This document shows positions 1-7,748 of a stretch of DNA of 10,694 nucleotides, in pieces (within the stretch, counting starts at the first letter, position 1; every line of letters starts with the position of its first letter). Source of the stretch: an uncultured Eubacteriales bacterium. Its GTDB lineage: Bacteria; Bacillota; Clostridia; Christensenellales; Aristaeellaceae. Location of the stretch: NCBI GenBank assembly GCA_900553905.1, contig USFL01000029.1, positions 1 through 10,694 on the forward strand. The letters are read 5' to 3'. Position numbers and translations under genes: made by a program. Under the pieces are notes generated by a model. It ran no database searches, was not told the DNA's origin, and worked only from the letters and a program-made list of their open reading frames with translations.

Positions 1-28
1 GCCTTGGTGTGAATGTGGAGAAACAGGC

Positions 29-541
29 ATGAGCCCGGCGCTATGGACGGCGGTGGGCGTCGTGGGCGCGGCGGGAGCGGCGCTGGCGGGCTGGCACATG
101 CACCGGCGGCAAATGCCGGCCCTGCGCGCGCTGGACGCGGACTTTCAGTGCCCGGATATGCGCTTTCGCTATACGCCGCAGGAGCTGTTTGACGGGCTGG
201 ACCGCCTGGGCGCACAGGGGCGCGCGTTGCTGTTGCGCTTGTGGCGCGCCGACGCGGGGCTCGCCGTTGCGCTGCTGGCGGTGACGCTGGTCGCGGCGCG
301 CAACAGCATGCCCGATTTTTCACCCCTGCGCATGGGCATGGATGCGGCGGCCTGCCTGCGCACCCTGGCGGATCTGGTGGAAAACGCGCTGCTCGTCCGC
401 GCCGTGCGCGCCTATCCCGACCGAAGGCGGGCGGGAACGGCGCATGCGGCCTCCGCAGCCACGTCGGTCAAGTGGTGCCTGACGGGCTTGTGGGTGGCCG
501 GCCTGTTCGGCGGGCTGGTGCTGCGCGCGGCGTGGCTGTAG
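29..541 (+). CDS. Small multi-pass membrane protein, function unknown
   Basis: A 170-residue protein. Hydrophobic segments are visible at about residues 5-22, 74-90 and 149-168, with a weaker one around 108-124 containing DLVENALL, so it is probably a three- or four-pass inner-membrane protein. The middle part, an FRYTPQEL stretch followed by LGAQGRALLLRLWRAD, a hydrophobic segment, then DLVEN and finally a Lys-Trp before the last helix, recalls a widespread group of uncharacterised four-helix membrane proteins. That resemblance is from memory and weak. The start is supported by GGAG at 17-20, eight bases before the ATG. The frame stays open back to the window edge, so a longer protein starting outside the window cannot be excluded. 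No catalytic motif is visible and no function is assigned. The next gene lies 150 bases downstream behind its own promoter, so co-transcription is not implied. Confidence 0.6.
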   Translation: MSPALWTAVGVVGAAGAALAGWHMHRRQMPALRALDADFQCPDMRFRYTPQELFDGLDRLGAQGRALLLRLWRADAGLAVALLAVTLVAARNSMPDFSPLRMGMDAAACLRTLADLVENALLVRAVRAYPDRRRAGTAHAASAATSVKWCLTGLWVAGLFGGLVLRAAWL

Positions 542-552
542 CGGCAGGCGGA

Positions 553-581
553 TTGCCTGGAAGGGGAGGGTATGGTATACT
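553..581 (+). promoter_or_regulatory. Sigma-70-type promoter for the O-antigen-ligase-like gene
   Basis: A -35 hexamer TTGCCT (553-558) and a -10 hexamer TATACT (576-581) are separated by exactly 17 bases. Transcription would begin near 588, giving a leader of about 100 bases before the ATG at 692. The short AT-rich patch around the -10 stands out against GC-rich surroundings. Seen directly; activity is inferred. Confidence 0.65.
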
Positions 582-616
582 ATAACAGTTGGGAATATCG
601 CCCGTCATGCGGCGCA

Positions 617-667
617 CGGTCGTTCCTGCACGACCGCTGATTGCGGATGGAACAGAGTGAAATCCGC
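617..667 (+). promoter_or_regulatory. Two hairpins in the leader of the O-antigen-ligase-like gene
   Basis: Two inverted repeats lie in the untranslated leader. CGGTCGT (617-623) pairs perfectly with ACGACCG (630-636) around a 6-base loop. GCGGAT (643-648) pairs with ATCCGC (662-667) around a 13-base loop. The second ends 14 bases before the Shine-Dalgarno sequence. Neither is followed by a T tract, so they are not terminators. They may affect mRNA stability or translation, but no known riboswitch class is recognised. Confidence 0.35.
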
Positions 668-691
668 TATGCGAAAACGGAGGGGAAGAGT

Positions 692-2056
692 ATGAATGAC
701 GAAGCGTTGCGCGCGCGTGGAGAGCGCCGGCTGTGGGAGGCGCGCTGGCTGGCGGCCCTGATGATGGCGTTGGCGATGCTTGTGGGGCTTTTGACCTATG
801 AGCGGGTCCACGCGCTGATGCAAAGCTATGGGGCCGCGCTGGTCTTTTCCATGATGGGGATCAGCCTGTACCGCGCGGACTTCCGTACAGACCGCATCTA
901 TTGGGTCGGGCTGGCCTTGACGGCCTGGTACGCGCTGACACGGGTCCTCAACGGGGATCACTACCTGCAATATAGTTACAATCAATACCGGGTGGTCTGC
1001 ATGACGGCGACCTACAGCCTGGCCTTTCCGCTGGCCGCCATGCTCGGGGACGAGGAAAAGCGCCGCGCGCTGGACCGGATCGCCGTAGTGCTCACGGCGG
1101 CGCTGGCGGCGGTGTGCTGGCTGGGCGTGATTGCCGCGCTGCGGGGCGAGGTCATCACCATACCGTTTTTTGAAAGCGAGTTTGGCATCATGGAGGACGG
1201 CCGGCTATGGGTGCTGAGCCAGCATCCCAACTTCACGGCGGCGGCCAGCCTGTGCGGCCTGTTTATGCTGATCTATCTGGTGGTGAGCCACTGGAAGCCA
1301 TGGGTGCTGATTCCCGCCGCCGTGGCGGGCGCGGGCCTGTTCATGGCGCTGCCTCTGTCGGATTCGCGCACGGGCATGATCGCCTTCCTGCTGGGCGCGG
1401 TCATTGCGGTAGCGGTCGGCTTTCAGCGCCTGCCCATTCCCGCCAAATGGCGCAGGATCGTGGAGATCGCGTGCCTTGTGCTCATGGTGGCCGTGGTGGC
1501 CGTGGCGGGCTTTGGCGCGGCGGTCAAGGTGGTATCCACTACCAACGATGGCGAGCAGGTCATCTCCCAGCGCTCGTTGCTGAATGACCTGTCCACGCTC
1601 ACGGGGCGCACCGGCGTCTATGGCGCCGTTCCGGCCACGTTTGCGCAGCATCCCTTCGCCATCTTCAAGGGCTTCGACGAGCTGGAAATGATGGCGGCCG
1701 TGAACAAAAACGTCGGTATTTGGTACGATCACATGCATAATTCCTTTTTGCAGACGCTGATGCTCACCGGCGTGCCCGGCCTGCTGGCGGCGCTGTGGCT
1801 GACGTGGCAGATCGCCTCGGCCACGGTGCGGGTGCTGTTTGCCCGCGGAGGCGAGGTCAGCTCCGCGCAGAAGCTGCTGGTGTTGCTGCCCGTCGCACTG
1901 TTTGTGCAGGGCATGCTGGAGCACTATCTGTTCGTGGACAGTTACAGCATCCTCAATTTCCTGTTCTTCCTGTTTTCGGGCTATGTGGTGCAGCTGAGCC
2001 GGCGGGTGAGCTGGAAGCAGGCGTTTCCCAGGCTGGCGCGCCGCGCAAAGGCATAG
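692..2056 (+). CDS. O-antigen ligase/polymerase-like membrane protein (Wzy_C family)
   Basis: A 454-residue polytopic membrane protein with about ten to twelve hydrophobic segments. Family members join or polymerise undecaprenyl-linked or lipid-linked glycans on the outer face of the cytoplasmic membrane. The O-antigen-ligase-type signature is visible: DSRTG at residues 224-228 opens the conserved region, RTGVYGAVPATFAQHP lies in the large extracytoplasmic loop, and DHMHNSFLQ (His349-Asn350) followed by LTGVPGLL matches the family's conserved loop-to-helix motif. The start at 692 is chosen because AACGGAGGGGAAG sits just upstream; an in-frame TTG at 641 lies inside the leader hairpin and has no ribosome site. 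The natural acceptor is unknown. In a Gram-positive it would be a capsule, teichoic-type or exopolysaccharide glycan rather than lipopolysaccharide. No glycosyltransferase genes flank it, so it is either an isolated member or an orphan of a dispersed pathway. The next gene, a sugar-nucleotide-like beta-helix protein, starts 92 bases on. Confidence 0.8.
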   Translation: MNDEALRARGERRLWEARWLAALMMALAMLVGLLTYERVHALMQSYGAALVFSMMGISLYRADFRTDRIYWVGLALTAWYALTRVLNGDHYLQYSYNQYRVVCMTATYSLAFPLAAMLGDEEKRRALDRIAVVLTAALAAVCWLGVIAALRGEVITIPFFESEFGIMEDGRLWVLSQHPNFTAAASLCGLFMLIYLVVSHWKPWVLIPAAVAGAGLFMALPLSDSRTGMIAFLLGAVIAVAVGFQRLPIPAKWRRIVEIACLVLMVAVVAVAGFGAAVKVVSTTNDGEQVISQRSLLNDLSTLTGRTGVYGAVPATFAQHPFAIFKGFDELEMMAAVNKNVGIWYDHMHNSFLQTLMLTGVPGLLAALWLTWQIASATVRVLFARGGEVSSAQKLLVLLPVALFVQGMLEHYLFVDSYSILNFLFFLFSGYVVQLSRRVSWKQAFPRLARRAKA

Positions 2057-2148
2057 GCCGGCAGGGGAGTCGGGCCTTCATGCGGGAAAGAAAAGGCTTG
2101 CGGCGGGAAAGCTGAACGGAGAGGCTTGGTAAGGAGGCGGAACGACGC

Positions 2149-2808
2149 ATGTATACCATCAAGGACCTTTACGACCTGGACCATACGCTGGCGGCAGACT
2201 ACCTCAAGGGATTTACCTACCCCTGGGAGGCGCTTGGGGGCATCAAGGACCTGATTCTCACCTTGGGACCGAAGCTGGACCCGGAGCAGTACGCCGAGGT
2301 ATCGCCGCAGGTATGGGTGCACCGCACGGCCACGGTGGCTCTCACGGCGTATCTTGGCGCGCCGTGCATCATCGGCGCGGGCACGGAGGTGCGGCACTGT
2401 GCGTTCGTGCGCGGCTCGGCGCTGGTGGGGGAAAACTGCGTGGTGGGCAACTCGGTGGAGCTGAAAAACGTCATTCTTTTTGACAACGTGCAGACCCCGC
2501 ATTACAACTACGTGGGCGACAGCATCCTGGGCTACCGCTCCCACATGGGCGCCGGCTCCATCACCTCCAACGTCAAAAGCGACAAATCCCTCGTGGTGGT
2601 GCACGGCCAGGGCGAAAGCGTGGAGACCGGCCTCAAGAAATTCGGGGCCATGCTGGGCGACTTTGTGGAAGTGGGCTGCAACAGCGTGCTCAACCCCGGC
2701 ACCGTGATCGGCCGGGAGAGCAACATTTATCCCCTTTCCAGCGTGCGCGGCGTGGTGCCTGCGCGGCACATCTATAAGACCGGCGGCGTTGCCGTGCCCA
2801 AGCGCTGA
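2149..2808 (+). CDS. Left-handed beta-helix (hexapeptide repeat) protein, sugar-nucleotide pyrophosphorylase-like
   Basis: A 219-residue protein. After an alpha-helical lead of about 45 residues it runs into hexapeptide repeats: VWVHRTATVALTAYL, CIIGAGTEV, GSALVGENCVVGNSVELKNVIL, YVGDSILGYRSHMGAGSI, then FVEVGCNSVLNPGTVIGRESNIYP. This is the parallel left-handed beta-helix typical of the C-terminal half of GlmU and related sugar-1-phosphate nucleotidyltransferases. The nucleotidyltransferase (Rossmann) domain is absent, so despite frequent annotation as a UDP-GlcNAc pyrophosphorylase it probably cannot transfer UMP. PHYNYVGDSILG and SITSNVKSD resemble the acetyl-CoA/substrate region of GlmU, so acyltransfer to an amino sugar, or a structural role, is more plausible. 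The start is supported by AAGGAGG (2131-2137), eleven bases upstream. No promoter is evident in the 92-base gap, so it may be read with the preceding surface-glycan gene; that functional link is an inference. Confidence 0.75.
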   Translation: MYTIKDLYDLDHTLAADYLKGFTYPWEALGGIKDLILTLGPKLDPEQYAEVSPQVWVHRTATVALTAYLGAPCIIGAGTEVRHCAFVRGSALVGENCVVGNSVELKNVILFDNVQTPHYNYVGDSILGYRSHMGAGSITSNVKSDKSLVVVHGQGESVETGLKKFGAMLGDFVEVGCNSVLNPGTVIGRESNIYPLSSVRGVVPARHIYKTGGVAVPKR

Positions 2809-2819
2809 AGATTTTCCGC

Positions 2820-2848
2820 TTGACAGGCGGCGCGGCAAATGCTATAGT
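2820..2848 (+). promoter_or_regulatory. Strong sigma-70-type promoter of thrS
   Basis: A perfect -35 TTGACA (2820-2825) and a -10 TATAGT (2843-2848) are 17 bases apart. The -35 begins 12 bases after the stop of the preceding gene. Transcription would start near 2855, just before Stem I of the T-box leader, so the promoter and riboswitch fit together in spacing and direction. Confidence 0.9.
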
Positions 2849-2854
2849 GAGCGT

Positions 2855-3087
2855 GTTTCGGATGACGCGGGACGCGCCATGGCGATAGGGGCATTTCAGA
2901 GACCGCCGCCCCGGCTGCAAGCGGCGGATGCCATACGCTGATGGACACCACCCGCCGACGGGCCGCAAGGCGAGCGATACAGCGCCAACCAATGAGTGGA
3001 GGCCTTCCGGGGCTTTCAAGCAGGGTGGAACCGCGAGCGAAAGATCATCGCCCGCCCCCGCATACCGCATGTGGGGGCGGGCGTTTT
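2855..3087 (+). promoter_or_regulatory. T-box riboswitch (tRNA-Thr sensing) controlling thrS
   Basis: The leader holds the diagnostic T-box sequence AGGGTGGAACCGCG at 3022-3035, whose bulge (TGGA, 3026-3029) pairs with the NCCA end of uncharged tRNA. Stem I can be folded by eye: GCGGG (2867-2871) with CCCGC (2951-2955); CCAT and GGCG (2877-2884) with CGCT and ATGG (2936-2944); GGCAT (2890-2894) with ATGCC (2928-2932); an AGAGA bulge at 2898-2902; and CCGCCGC (2903-2909) with GCGGCGG (2921-2927), closing a loop with the conserved GGCTGCAA. The specifier-loop 3' side carries ACC (2947-2949) followed by A, a threonine codon, which agrees with the downstream gene. A Stem III candidate pairs 2998-3004 with 3011-3017. 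Uncharged tRNA-Thr should stabilise the antiterminator and permit thrS transcription. The exact specifier placement is inferred. Confidence 0.93.
3049..3087 (+). terminator. Regulated intrinsic terminator of the thrS T-box
   Basis: A 15-bp stem pairs 3049-3063 with 3069-3083 (one G-U pair) around the 5-base loop ACCGC and is followed by TTTT (3084-3087). Its 5' arm lies just after the T-box sequence and overlaps the region that would pair with GGG of the T-box in the antiterminator, so the two folds are mutually exclusive as expected. Confidence 0.92.
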
Positions 3088-3122
3088 CCGTCCCCGTACA
3101 TACAGAAAGGAGAACGGACCCC

Positions 3123-5030
<1,908 letters not shown>

Positions 5031-5037
5031 TGAAAAC

Positions 5038-5075
5038 AAAACGCCCGGCGCGGAAATACTTCCGCCGGGCGTTTT
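5038..5075. terminator. Bidirectional terminator between thrS and dinB
   Basis: AAAACGCCCGG (5038-5048) pairs with CCGGGCGTTTT (5065-5075), and CGGAA (5051-5055) pairs with TTCCG (5060-5064) around the loop ATAC, leaving a 2-base bulge at 5049-5050. On the plus strand the T run ends the hairpin seven bases after the thrS stop. On the minus strand the same stem is followed by TTTTGTTTTC, five bases after the dinB stop. It therefore serves both convergent genes. Confidence 0.9.
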
Positions 5076-5080
5076 GCATC

Positions 5081-6253
5081 TCACGCTCCCGGTCCCCGCC
5101 GGATGGCGTCGTGGCCGTAACGGGCGCGAATGTCGTCCACCATGCGGTCTAGCGCCATGCGCCGCTGATGTGCCGCCTCCTCCGGCAGGAAGGAGAGCTG
5201 GATGTCCCGTTTCGCGGGGCACAGCGCGCTCACGCACACGCCCAGCGCCCGGAGCGGCGCGCGCGGCCGCCAGTGACGGGCGAGCAGGTCCAGGGCGGCG
5301 TCGAGGATGTCGTAGCTGCAATCGGTGGGCCGTTCCAGCGTAAGCTGACGGGTGACGGTGCGCATGGCCGTATCGCGCAGGCTCAATTCCACCACGCGGC
5401 CAGCCATGCCCTGCTGACGCAGCCGGAAAGCCACGCTTTCGCTCAAATCCAGCAGCGTCAGGCGGGCCCCGCGCTCATCCGTCACGTCGGCGGGGGTGGT
5501 GGTGGAATTGCCCACGCTTTTGACCGGCTGATCGTCGTCGCGCAAGAAGGCGCCGGCGTCGCTGCCGCGCGCAAAGCCGCTGAGCGTTAGCCCCGCCTTG
5601 CCCAGCACGCCGCGCAGCACCTGCGGGTCCGCGGCGGCCAGCTGCCCTACGGTGTAGACGCCGATGGCGTTGAGCTTGCGCGCCGTCGCCCGCCCCACGA
5701 ACAGGAGCGCCCCGATGGGCAGCGGGTCCAGCACCTGCGCCCGGTTCTGATCGCAGATCAGGCTGACGGCGTCCGGTTTTTTCAGGTCGCTGCCCAGCTT
5801 GGCAAAGACGCGGTTGTCGCTCACGCCTACGCTCACCGTCAGCCCCGTTTCCTCCCGCACGGTGTGGCGCAGGTGGTTGGCAATGCGTTCGCCCCGCGTA
5901 AGCGTCATATCCGGCGCGGTCAGATCCAGCCAGGCTTCGTCGATGCCGAAGGGCTGCACGCGGTCGGTATAGCGGCCAAAAATCGCCCGGACCACCTGGC
6001 TCATGCGGGAGACCTCCCGGTAATCCGGCGCGATGGTGGTCAGATTCGGGCACAGCTGAAACGCCTGCCAGAGCACCTGCCCTGTCTGAATGCCATAGCG
6101 TTTGGCGGGCATGTTCTTGGCTAGGACGATGCCATGCCTGCGCGCTGGATCGCCGCAGACCGCTACGGGAATCTCCCGCAGGTCCGGCCGGGTCAGACAG
6201 GCCACGGAGGCATAGAAGTTATTTAAATCTGCGTGCAGGATCACCTTTGCCAT
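5081..6253 (-). CDS. dinB: Y-family DNA polymerase (DNA polymerase IV, DinB)
   Basis: A 390-residue error-prone translesion polymerase. The N-terminal HADLNNFYASVACL (Asp9) and FGIDEAWLDL (Asp105-Glu106) supply the metal-binding acidic residues of the palm. VAVCGDPARRHGIVLAKN is the fingers segment, SVGVSDNRVFAKLGSDLKKPD completes the palm, and LPIGALLFVGRATARKLNAIGVYTVGQL is the helix-hairpin-helix thumb. The rest is the little-finger domain. LNNFYASV places it in the subgroup common in Firmicutes rather than the DMDAFFASVE form of E. coli; the usual Glu after SV is Ala here. The start at 6253 is decided by the promoter: the -10 at 6299-6304 puts the transcript start near 6292, so the upstream in-frame ATG at 6286 would have almost no leader and longer extensions would lie upstream of transcription. 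The ribosome site is weak (GGGG, 6262-6265). No beta-clamp motif was pinpointed at the C-terminus. Confidence 0.93.
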   Translation of the reverse strand: MAKVILHADLNNFYASVACLTRPDLREIPVAVCGDPARRHGIVLAKNMPAKRYGIQTGQVLWQAFQLCPNLTTIAPDYREVSRMSQVVRAIFGRYTDRVQPFGIDEAWLDLTAPDMTLTRGERIANHLRHTVREETGLTVSVGVSDNRVFAKLGSDLKKPDAVSLICDQNRAQVLDPLPIGALLFVGRATARKLNAIGVYTVGQLAAADPQVLRGVLGKAGLTLSGFARGSDAGAFLRDDDQPVKSVGNSTTTPADVTDERGARLTLLDLSESVAFRLRQQGMAGRVVELSLRDTAMRTVTRQLTLERPTDCSYDILDAALDLLARHWRPRAPLRALGVCVSALCPAKRDIQLSFLPEEAAHQRRMALDRMVDDIRARYGHDAIRRGPGA

Positions 6254-6279
6254 GCCGATCGCCCCGAACAAAGATAATG

Positions 6280-6293
6280 AGAACATACGTTCG
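6280..6293. promoter_or_regulatory. LexA (DinR) box 2, at the dinB transcription start
   Basis: On the minus strand it reads CGAACGTATGTTCT, matching the SOS consensus at 13 of 14 positions. Its centre is 25 bases from that of box 1, and it overlaps the predicted transcript start near 6292. Two boxes suggest tight repression released on DNA damage. Confidence 0.87.
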
Positions 6294-6298
6294 ATACT

Positions 6299-6327
6299 AT
6301 TATACGAACATATGTTCCGAAAATCAA
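6299..6327 (-). promoter_or_regulatory. dinB promoter
   Basis: On the minus strand TTGATT (6322-6327) and a perfect TATAAT (6299-6304) are 17 bases apart. The spacer is almost entirely filled by a LexA box, and a second box covers the start-site region, so binding would directly block RNA polymerase. Confidence 0.88.
6305..6318. promoter_or_regulatory. LexA (DinR) box 1, inside the dinB promoter spacer
   Basis: CGAACATATGTTCC read on the plus strand matches the Bacillus-type SOS consensus CGAACRNRYGTTYC at every position. It lies exactly between the -35 and -10 hexamers of dinB. Confidence 0.92.
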
Positions 6328-6418
6328 CCGCTAAATATAGCGAGCCTGGGCTGGCGGCACACCATCCCTGGCGGGCGCATAGGATGACGTGGGCGGTCCG
6401 GAAAAAGCGCGGCGGCGT

Positions 6419-6447
6419 TTTACAATCCGCCCGCTTCATGATATGAT
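6419..6447 (+). promoter_or_regulatory. Promoter of the mazF-like gene
   Basis: TTTACA (6419-6424) and TATGAT (6442-6447) are separated by 17 bases. The predicted start near 6454 leaves a leader of about 27 bases carrying GGAG (6468-6471), nine bases before the ATG. It is about 100 bases from the divergent dinB promoter, and no LexA box overlaps it. The stretch 6329-6342 between them holds one small inverted repeat (CGCTA/TAGCG); nothing else was seen in that gap. Confidence 0.75.
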
Positions 6448-6480
6448 AGCAAAGCAGGACCGTCCTCGGAGTGTGAAAGC

Positions 6481-6837
6481 ATGAAACGAGGCGATATATA
6501 CATGGCTGAGCTGGACCCGGTGGTCGGCAGCGAGCAGGGCGGGACGCGGCCTGTGGCCATTATTCAAAACGATATGGGAAACCTGCATTCGCCCACGGTG
6601 ATCGCGGTGCCGCTCACGGGCAGCACCGGCAAGCCGGCCCTGCCCACGCACGTGCACATCCCGCGCGGAGAAGGCGGCCTGTGGCGCGAGTCCATCGTGC
6701 TGTGCGAGCAGGTGCGCACCCTGGAAAAGACCCGCTTGAGGCGGCGCCTGGGGGCGCTGGCGCCGGAAAGCATGCGCCGCGTGGATCGGGCGCTGGGCGT
6801 GTCGCTGGATATGACCTGCGAGGGCGACGCACAATAG
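6481..6837 (+). CDS. MazF/PemK-family endoribonuclease toxin without adjacent antitoxin
   Basis: A 118-residue protein that lines up along its whole length with Bacillus EndoA (MazF), a cytoplasmic sequence-specific mRNA endonuclease. KRGDIYMAELDPVVGSEQGG followed by TRP contains the catalytic arginine (Arg23), and SPTVIAVPLT contains the catalytic threonine (Thr46). LPTHVHIP, SIVLCEQVRTLEK and a C-terminal RVDRALG helix complete the fold. MazF toxins are normally encoded just after a ribbon-helix-helix or AbrB-type antitoxin that overlaps them; here the upstream 227 bases hold only two divergent promoters and LexA boxes. The antitoxin may be elsewhere, or this may be a solitary member. The stop is followed by a hairpin and, 53 bases on, by the YitT-like gene, so the two are probably co-transcribed. 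The catalytic residues look intact, so the toxin is probably active. Confidence 0.92.
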   Translation: MKRGDIYMAELDPVVGSEQGGTRPVAIIQNDMGNLHSPTVIAVPLTGSTGKPALPTHVHIPRGEGGLWRESIVLCEQVRTLEKTRLRRRLGALAPESMRRVDRALGVSLDMTCEGDAQ

Positions 6838-6843
6838 AAAAGG

Positions 6844-6869
6844 GGGCGGCTCCCATCCGGGAGCCGCCC
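6844..6869. repeat. Perfect 11-bp hairpin between mazF and the yitT-like gene
   Basis: GGGCGGCTCCC (6844-6854) pairs perfectly with GGGAGCCGCCC (6859-6869) around ATCC. On the plus strand it is followed by AGCAAAACC, with no T tract, so it should not terminate the mazF transcript fully. On the minus strand it is followed by CCCTTTTCT, which would suit a terminator for antisense transcription. It may also mark an mRNA processing or stability site between the two genes. Confidence 0.6.
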
Positions 6870-6890
6870 AGCAAAACCGAAGGAGAACGC

Positions 6891-7745
6891 ATGAGAAAAA
6901 ACCTGCTGAAAAACGAACAACTTGCCTCCGCCGTGCAGATCGCGCTGGGATGCGCCCTGGGGGCGCTGGCCTACCCGCTGTTTCTGGTGCCCAACCATAT
7001 CGCGCCGGGCGGCCTGACCGGGCTGGCCACGGTGCTCAACTATCTCTTTCACTGGCCTGTGGGCACCACCAGCCTGGTGATGAACGTGCCGCTGTTCATC
7101 ATCGGCTACCGGGCGATGGGACGGGTGTTTGTGATCCGGTCGCTGGTGGCGACGGTGCTGTTTTCGGTGCTGATCGACCTGATCCCACTGCCGCCGATGA
7201 CGGAGCAGCCTCTGCTGGGAGCCGTATTCGGGGGAGTGCTGCTGGGAGCCGGACTGGGGCTGATTCTGCGTGGCGGTGCGACCACGGGTGGCACCGACAT
7301 GGTGGCCCGCATGATTCACAACCGTTTCCAGCACATTTCGGTCGGGGCCTTTCTGTTTCTCATTGACTGCTGCGTGGTGCTGATGGCGGGTTTCTTCATC
7401 GAGGCGGAATATGCGCTGTATGCGTTTGTGGCCCTGTATGCCGCCAGCAAGCTGATCGACGTGGTTATGGTGGGACTGACGCGGGAAAAAGCCTGCTATA
7501 TCATCTCCACCCAGCATGAGCAGGTCAAGCGGGAAATCATGGAAAAGCTGGACCGCGGCGTAACGGTGCTCCATGCCGAAGGCGGCTACAGCGGCCAGGA
7601 GCGGCCGGTGCTGCTGTGCGTGCTGAGCGCACAGGAATTGGGCCGCCTCAAGGCCATCGTGCGGGAGGCCGACGAGGATGCATTCCTCTTCATCAGCGAC
7701 GCGCACGAGGTGCTGGGTGAAGGCTTCCGAAAGCTGATGGAATAA
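6891..7745 (+). CDS. YitT-family membrane protein with C-terminal DUF2179 domain
   Basis: A 284-residue protein, typical length for the family. About five transmembrane segments fall at roughly residues 14-33, 58-75, 80-100, 108-127 and 153-192. The family's conserved loops are clear: VPNHIAPGGLTGLATVLNY (33-51) and RGGATTGGTDMVARMI (127-142). After the membrane part, residues 200-284 form the soluble DUF2179 domain (RGVTVLHAEGGYSG, then AFLFISDAHEVLGEGF). The biochemical role of YitT proteins is not established; a transport function has been suggested. The start is set by AAGGAG (6880-6885), five bases before the ATG; the frame is open further upstream but that part lies inside mazF. No separate promoter was seen, so it probably depends on the mazF promoter. 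A hairpin follows the stop. Confidence 0.9.
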   Translation: MRKNLLKNEQLASAVQIALGCALGALAYPLFLVPNHIAPGGLTGLATVLNYLFHWPVGTTSLVMNVPLFIIGYRAMGRVFVIRSLVATVLFSVLIDLIPLPPMTEQPLLGAVFGGVLLGAGLGLILRGGATTGGTDMVARMIHNRFQHISVGAFLFLIDCCVVLMAGFFIEAEYALYAFVALYAASKLIDVVMVGLTREKACYIISTQHEQVKREIMEKLDRGVTVLHAEGGYSGQERPVLLCVLSAQELGRLKAIVREADEDAFLFISDAHEVLGEGFRKLME

Positions 7746-7748
7746 GGA

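Noticed and set aside
1..28. Possible tail of an upstream gene or an N-terminal extension with a Cys-x-Cys motif
   Set aside because: Frame 1 ends with TGA at 10-12 and frame 2 is open into the first gene, but 28 bases are too few to decide; the GGAG before ATG 29 favours a start there.
2800..2821. AAGCG/CGCTT inverted repeat after the beta-helix gene as a terminator
   Set aside because: Only five base pairs, and it is followed by the thrS -35 hexamer rather than a T tract.
1981..2838. 285-codon minus-strand frame opposite the beta-helix gene
   Set aside because: His- and Ala-rich shadow translation with no domain; the plus-strand frame shows clear hexapeptide repeats and a ribosome site.
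2928..3122. N-terminal extension of thrS by 65 residues
   Set aside because: The open frame crosses the T-box and its terminator. The ATG at 3123 has a good ribosome site and begins exactly where the TGS domain does.
6254..6439. N-terminal extensions of DinB, including an ATG at 6286
   Set aside because: These would start at or upstream of the transcript start implied by the TATAAT at 6299-6304 and would overlap the LexA boxes; homologues begin at the segment starting MAKVILHADL.
6252..6446. 64-codon plus-strand frame before mazF, considered as an antitoxin
   Set aside because: It lies across the dinB start, dinB promoter and both LexA boxes, ends before the mazF transcript start predicted from its promoter, lacks a ribosome site and shows no ribbon-helix-helix or AbrB-like pattern.
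6564..7706. 380-codon minus-strand frame opposite mazF and the YitT-like gene
   Set aside because: It covers two well-supported plus-strand genes and the hairpin between them; its composition (many His, Gln, Arg) is that of an antisense shadow.
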